Origin: an uncultured Mailhella sp.
Lineage (GTDB): Bacteria > Desulfobacterota > Desulfovibrionia > Desulfovibrionales > Desulfovibrionaceae
Direction of reading: 5' to 3'
Assembly (NCBI GenBank): GCA_944323575.1
Contig: CALUTB010000015.1
Location: 1 to 36,436, forward strand
DNA: 36,436 nt
Shown here: positions 35,425 to 36,436 of the stretch, piece by piece
Layout: each line of letters starts with the position of its first letter
How positions within the stretch are numbered: the stretch's first letter is position 1
Position numbers and translations under genes: made by a program
The notes under the pieces: model-generated
Databases searched by the model: none
What the model saw: only the letters and a program-made list of their open reading frames with translations
Told to the model about the DNA's origin: nothing

Positions 35425-35778
35425 TTACGCCAGCTTGGACTTTGCCAGTTCGACGATGGCGGCGAAGTCGGCCTTTTCGCGGACGGCGAGATCAGCCAGC
35501 ATCTTGCGGTTGATTTCCACACCGGCAAGCTTCAGACCGTTGACCAGACGGGAATAGGACAGGCCATTGATGCGGGCACCGGCGTTGATACGCTGGATCC
35601 ACAGACGACGGAAGGCACGCTTGCGGAGCTTGCGACCTTCAAAGGCATAATTCAGAGAACGTTCGACGGCTTCGCGGGCGATGCGATACAGACGGCTGCG
35701 GCCGCCGCGAAAGCCCTTGGCCATATCCAGATATTTCTTGTGCCGACGATGGGCAGCAAGACCTCTCTTTACACGCAT
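35425..35778 (-). CDS. rplT: Ribosomal protein L20
   Basis: The protein has 117 aa, the usual L20 length and sequence (MRVKRG start, highly basic helical N-terminus, [19 protein letters not shown] segment). L20 binds 23S rRNA early in large-subunit assembly and in many bacteria represses its own operon. It lies 107 nt after rpmI, in the usual infC-rpmI-rplT order, with pheST downstream. Confidence 0.98.
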   Translation of the reverse strand: MRVKRGLAAHRRHKKYLDMAKGFRGGRSRLYRIAREAVERSLNYAFEGRKLRKRAFRRLWIQRINAGARINGLSYSRLVNGLKLAGVEINRKMLADLAVREKADFAAIVELAKSKLA

Positions 35779-35885
35779 GGAAAATCCTCCACATTCAGTC
35801 CCGCGAGGCGGAGATCAGGCCAGCGGGAGTTGAGCCGCAGAAGCGGCGAAATTCGAACAGATTGCGCAACCTGCGAAGGCAGGAC

Positions 35886-36083
35886 TTACGCGTAGGGCAT
35901 GAGGCGCTTGACAGCCTTCAGGTTCGCGCTGTCGACGAGGGCCCCCTTGCCCAGACGGGCACGACGCTTGGCATCCTTCTTGGTGAGGATGTGGCGCAGG
36001 TTCTGACGACGACGGCGGAACTTGCCGCTGCCGGTGGTGCTGAAACGCTTGGCGGCAGAACGGCTGGTCTTGATCTTGGGCAT
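35886..36083 (-). CDS. rpmI: Ribosomal protein L35
   Basis: The protein has 65 aa, starting MPKIKTSRSAAKRF as expected of L35. The ATG at 36083 has AAGGAGT at ideal spacing; an upstream in-frame TTG at 36089 is not needed. It is preceded by a likely internal promoter (36151-36179) within the gap after infC. Confidence 0.98.
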   Translation of the reverse strand: MPKIKTSRSAAKRFSTTGSGKFRRRRQNLRHILTKKDAKRRARLGKGALVDSANLKAVKRLMPYA

Positions 36084-36150
36084 AACCAACTCCTTAGTAT
36101 TCGCAGCGTCCCGAAAACGGGGCGTACGATTTGGGCATCAGAAAGAACCG

Positions 36151-36179
36151 ACTATGCAGTATTTTCGCTGAATCTGCAA
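36151..36179 (-). promoter_or_regulatory. Internal promoter of rpmI-rplT
   Basis: On the minus strand TTGCAG (36179-36174), 17 nt, then CATAGT (36156-36151). The transcript would start about 60 nt before rpmI. The leader includes a small CCCG/CGGG hairpin that could serve L20 or L35 feedback; this is unproven. Confidence 0.45.
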
Positions 36180-36256
36180 GCAAAAAATAAGAGCCGACGC
36201 TGCCGGAACATATGCGGGACACGCATTCTCCGCAGAACGGCTGCCGGTCCTCTGAC

Positions 36257-36346
36257 GAGCGAAAGCGCTTTTGGAAGCACTTTCGCTCCTTCGCGGTTTT
36301 TCCGCGAAATGTCACGGCGCGGCAAAACAGAAACTTTGCCGCGCCG
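36257..36346 (-). repeat. Cluster of hairpins between infC and rpmI
   Basis: Three stems follow the infC stop. A perfect 12-bp stem joins CGGCGCGGCAAA (36315-36326) to its partner (36335-36346). A second stem is TTCGCGG/CCGCGAA near 36290-36308. A third is a 14-bp stem (36257-36270 with 36275-36288, one G-U on the minus strand). None has a T-run. They may slow RNA polymerase, protect infC mRNA or be a processing or regulatory site. Confidence 0.5.
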
Positions 36347-36355
36347 GATGAAGGA

Positions 36356-36436
36356 CTATTTCTTGGGAAGAGGAATGAGCAGCATCTGAAGGGTGCGGCC
36401 TTCGGCGCTGGGAGCCTGTTCGACCTTGCCCACATC
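36356..36436 (-). CDS. infC: Translation initiation factor IF-3 (C-terminal end, partial)
   Basis: Only the last 26 codons and the TAG stop (36356-36358) are in the window. The frame reads DVGKVEQAPSAEGR then TLQMLLIPLPKK, matching the conserved IF-3 C-terminus. The gene continues past the right edge. Its place ahead of rpmI-rplT is the standard order. Confidence 0.92.
   Translation of the reverse strand, partial: DVGKVEQAPSAEGRTLQMLLIPLPKK

Overview
The window is a single stretch of bacterial chromosome with moderately high GC. It reads like an anaerobic member of the Desulfovibrionaceae or relatives (Desulfobacterota). The grounds are a multi-cluster [FeFe] hydrogenase with a HndC-like partner, a three-domain NifU next to NifS, and family-level similarity of most proteins. 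The taxonomic call is an inference from gene content; no rRNA is present. There are 27 convincing protein genes and one doubtful small one. I see no tRNA, IS element or CRISPR array.

Layout. (1) 1-341: intergenic, with a strong rRNA/tRNA-type promoter firing out of the left edge. (2) 342-8004, minus strand: a tight five-gene cassette, transcribed SWIM zinc finger, HEAT-like protein (DUF5691-like), MoxR-type AAA+ ATPase, DUF5682-like protein, VWA protein. This is the best candidate for a poorly characterised system. It resembles the uncharacterised yehL/yehM/yehP/yehQ genes of E. coli plus one more member. (3) 8362-10550, plus: a flavin-less HndC-like iron-sulfur subunit and a full [FeFe] hydrogenase, facing nifU-nifS across a perfect 23-bp-stem bidirectional terminator. 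(4) 12841-19250, minus: a phosphate/polyphosphate operon (Na/Pi transporter, Ppk1, stand-alone HD protein, Ppx/GppA) ending in a terminator. (5) 19350-19691: a short DksA/TraR-type zinc finger protein. (6) 19912-23519, minus: an FbpABC-type ABC importer.

(7) 23778-28552: an SNF-family Na+ symporter (+), a carbon-nitrogen hydrolase (-), a CNNM/CorC-like membrane protein (+) behind a strikingly AT-rich intergenic stretch, and a CGGC-domain protein (+). (8) 28633-31281, minus: a large exported M16 metallopeptidase. (9) 31631-36436, minus: the translation operon infC(partial)-rpmI-rplT-pheS-pheT. It has an intrinsic terminator with alternative hairpins between rplT and pheS, which suggests attenuation.

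Most of the window is core metabolism. The parts worth a second look are the five-gene cassette, the flavin-less hydrogenase pair, the four-gene polyphosphate operon with its extra HD protein, the pheST leader, and several dyad elements placed at predicted promoters.
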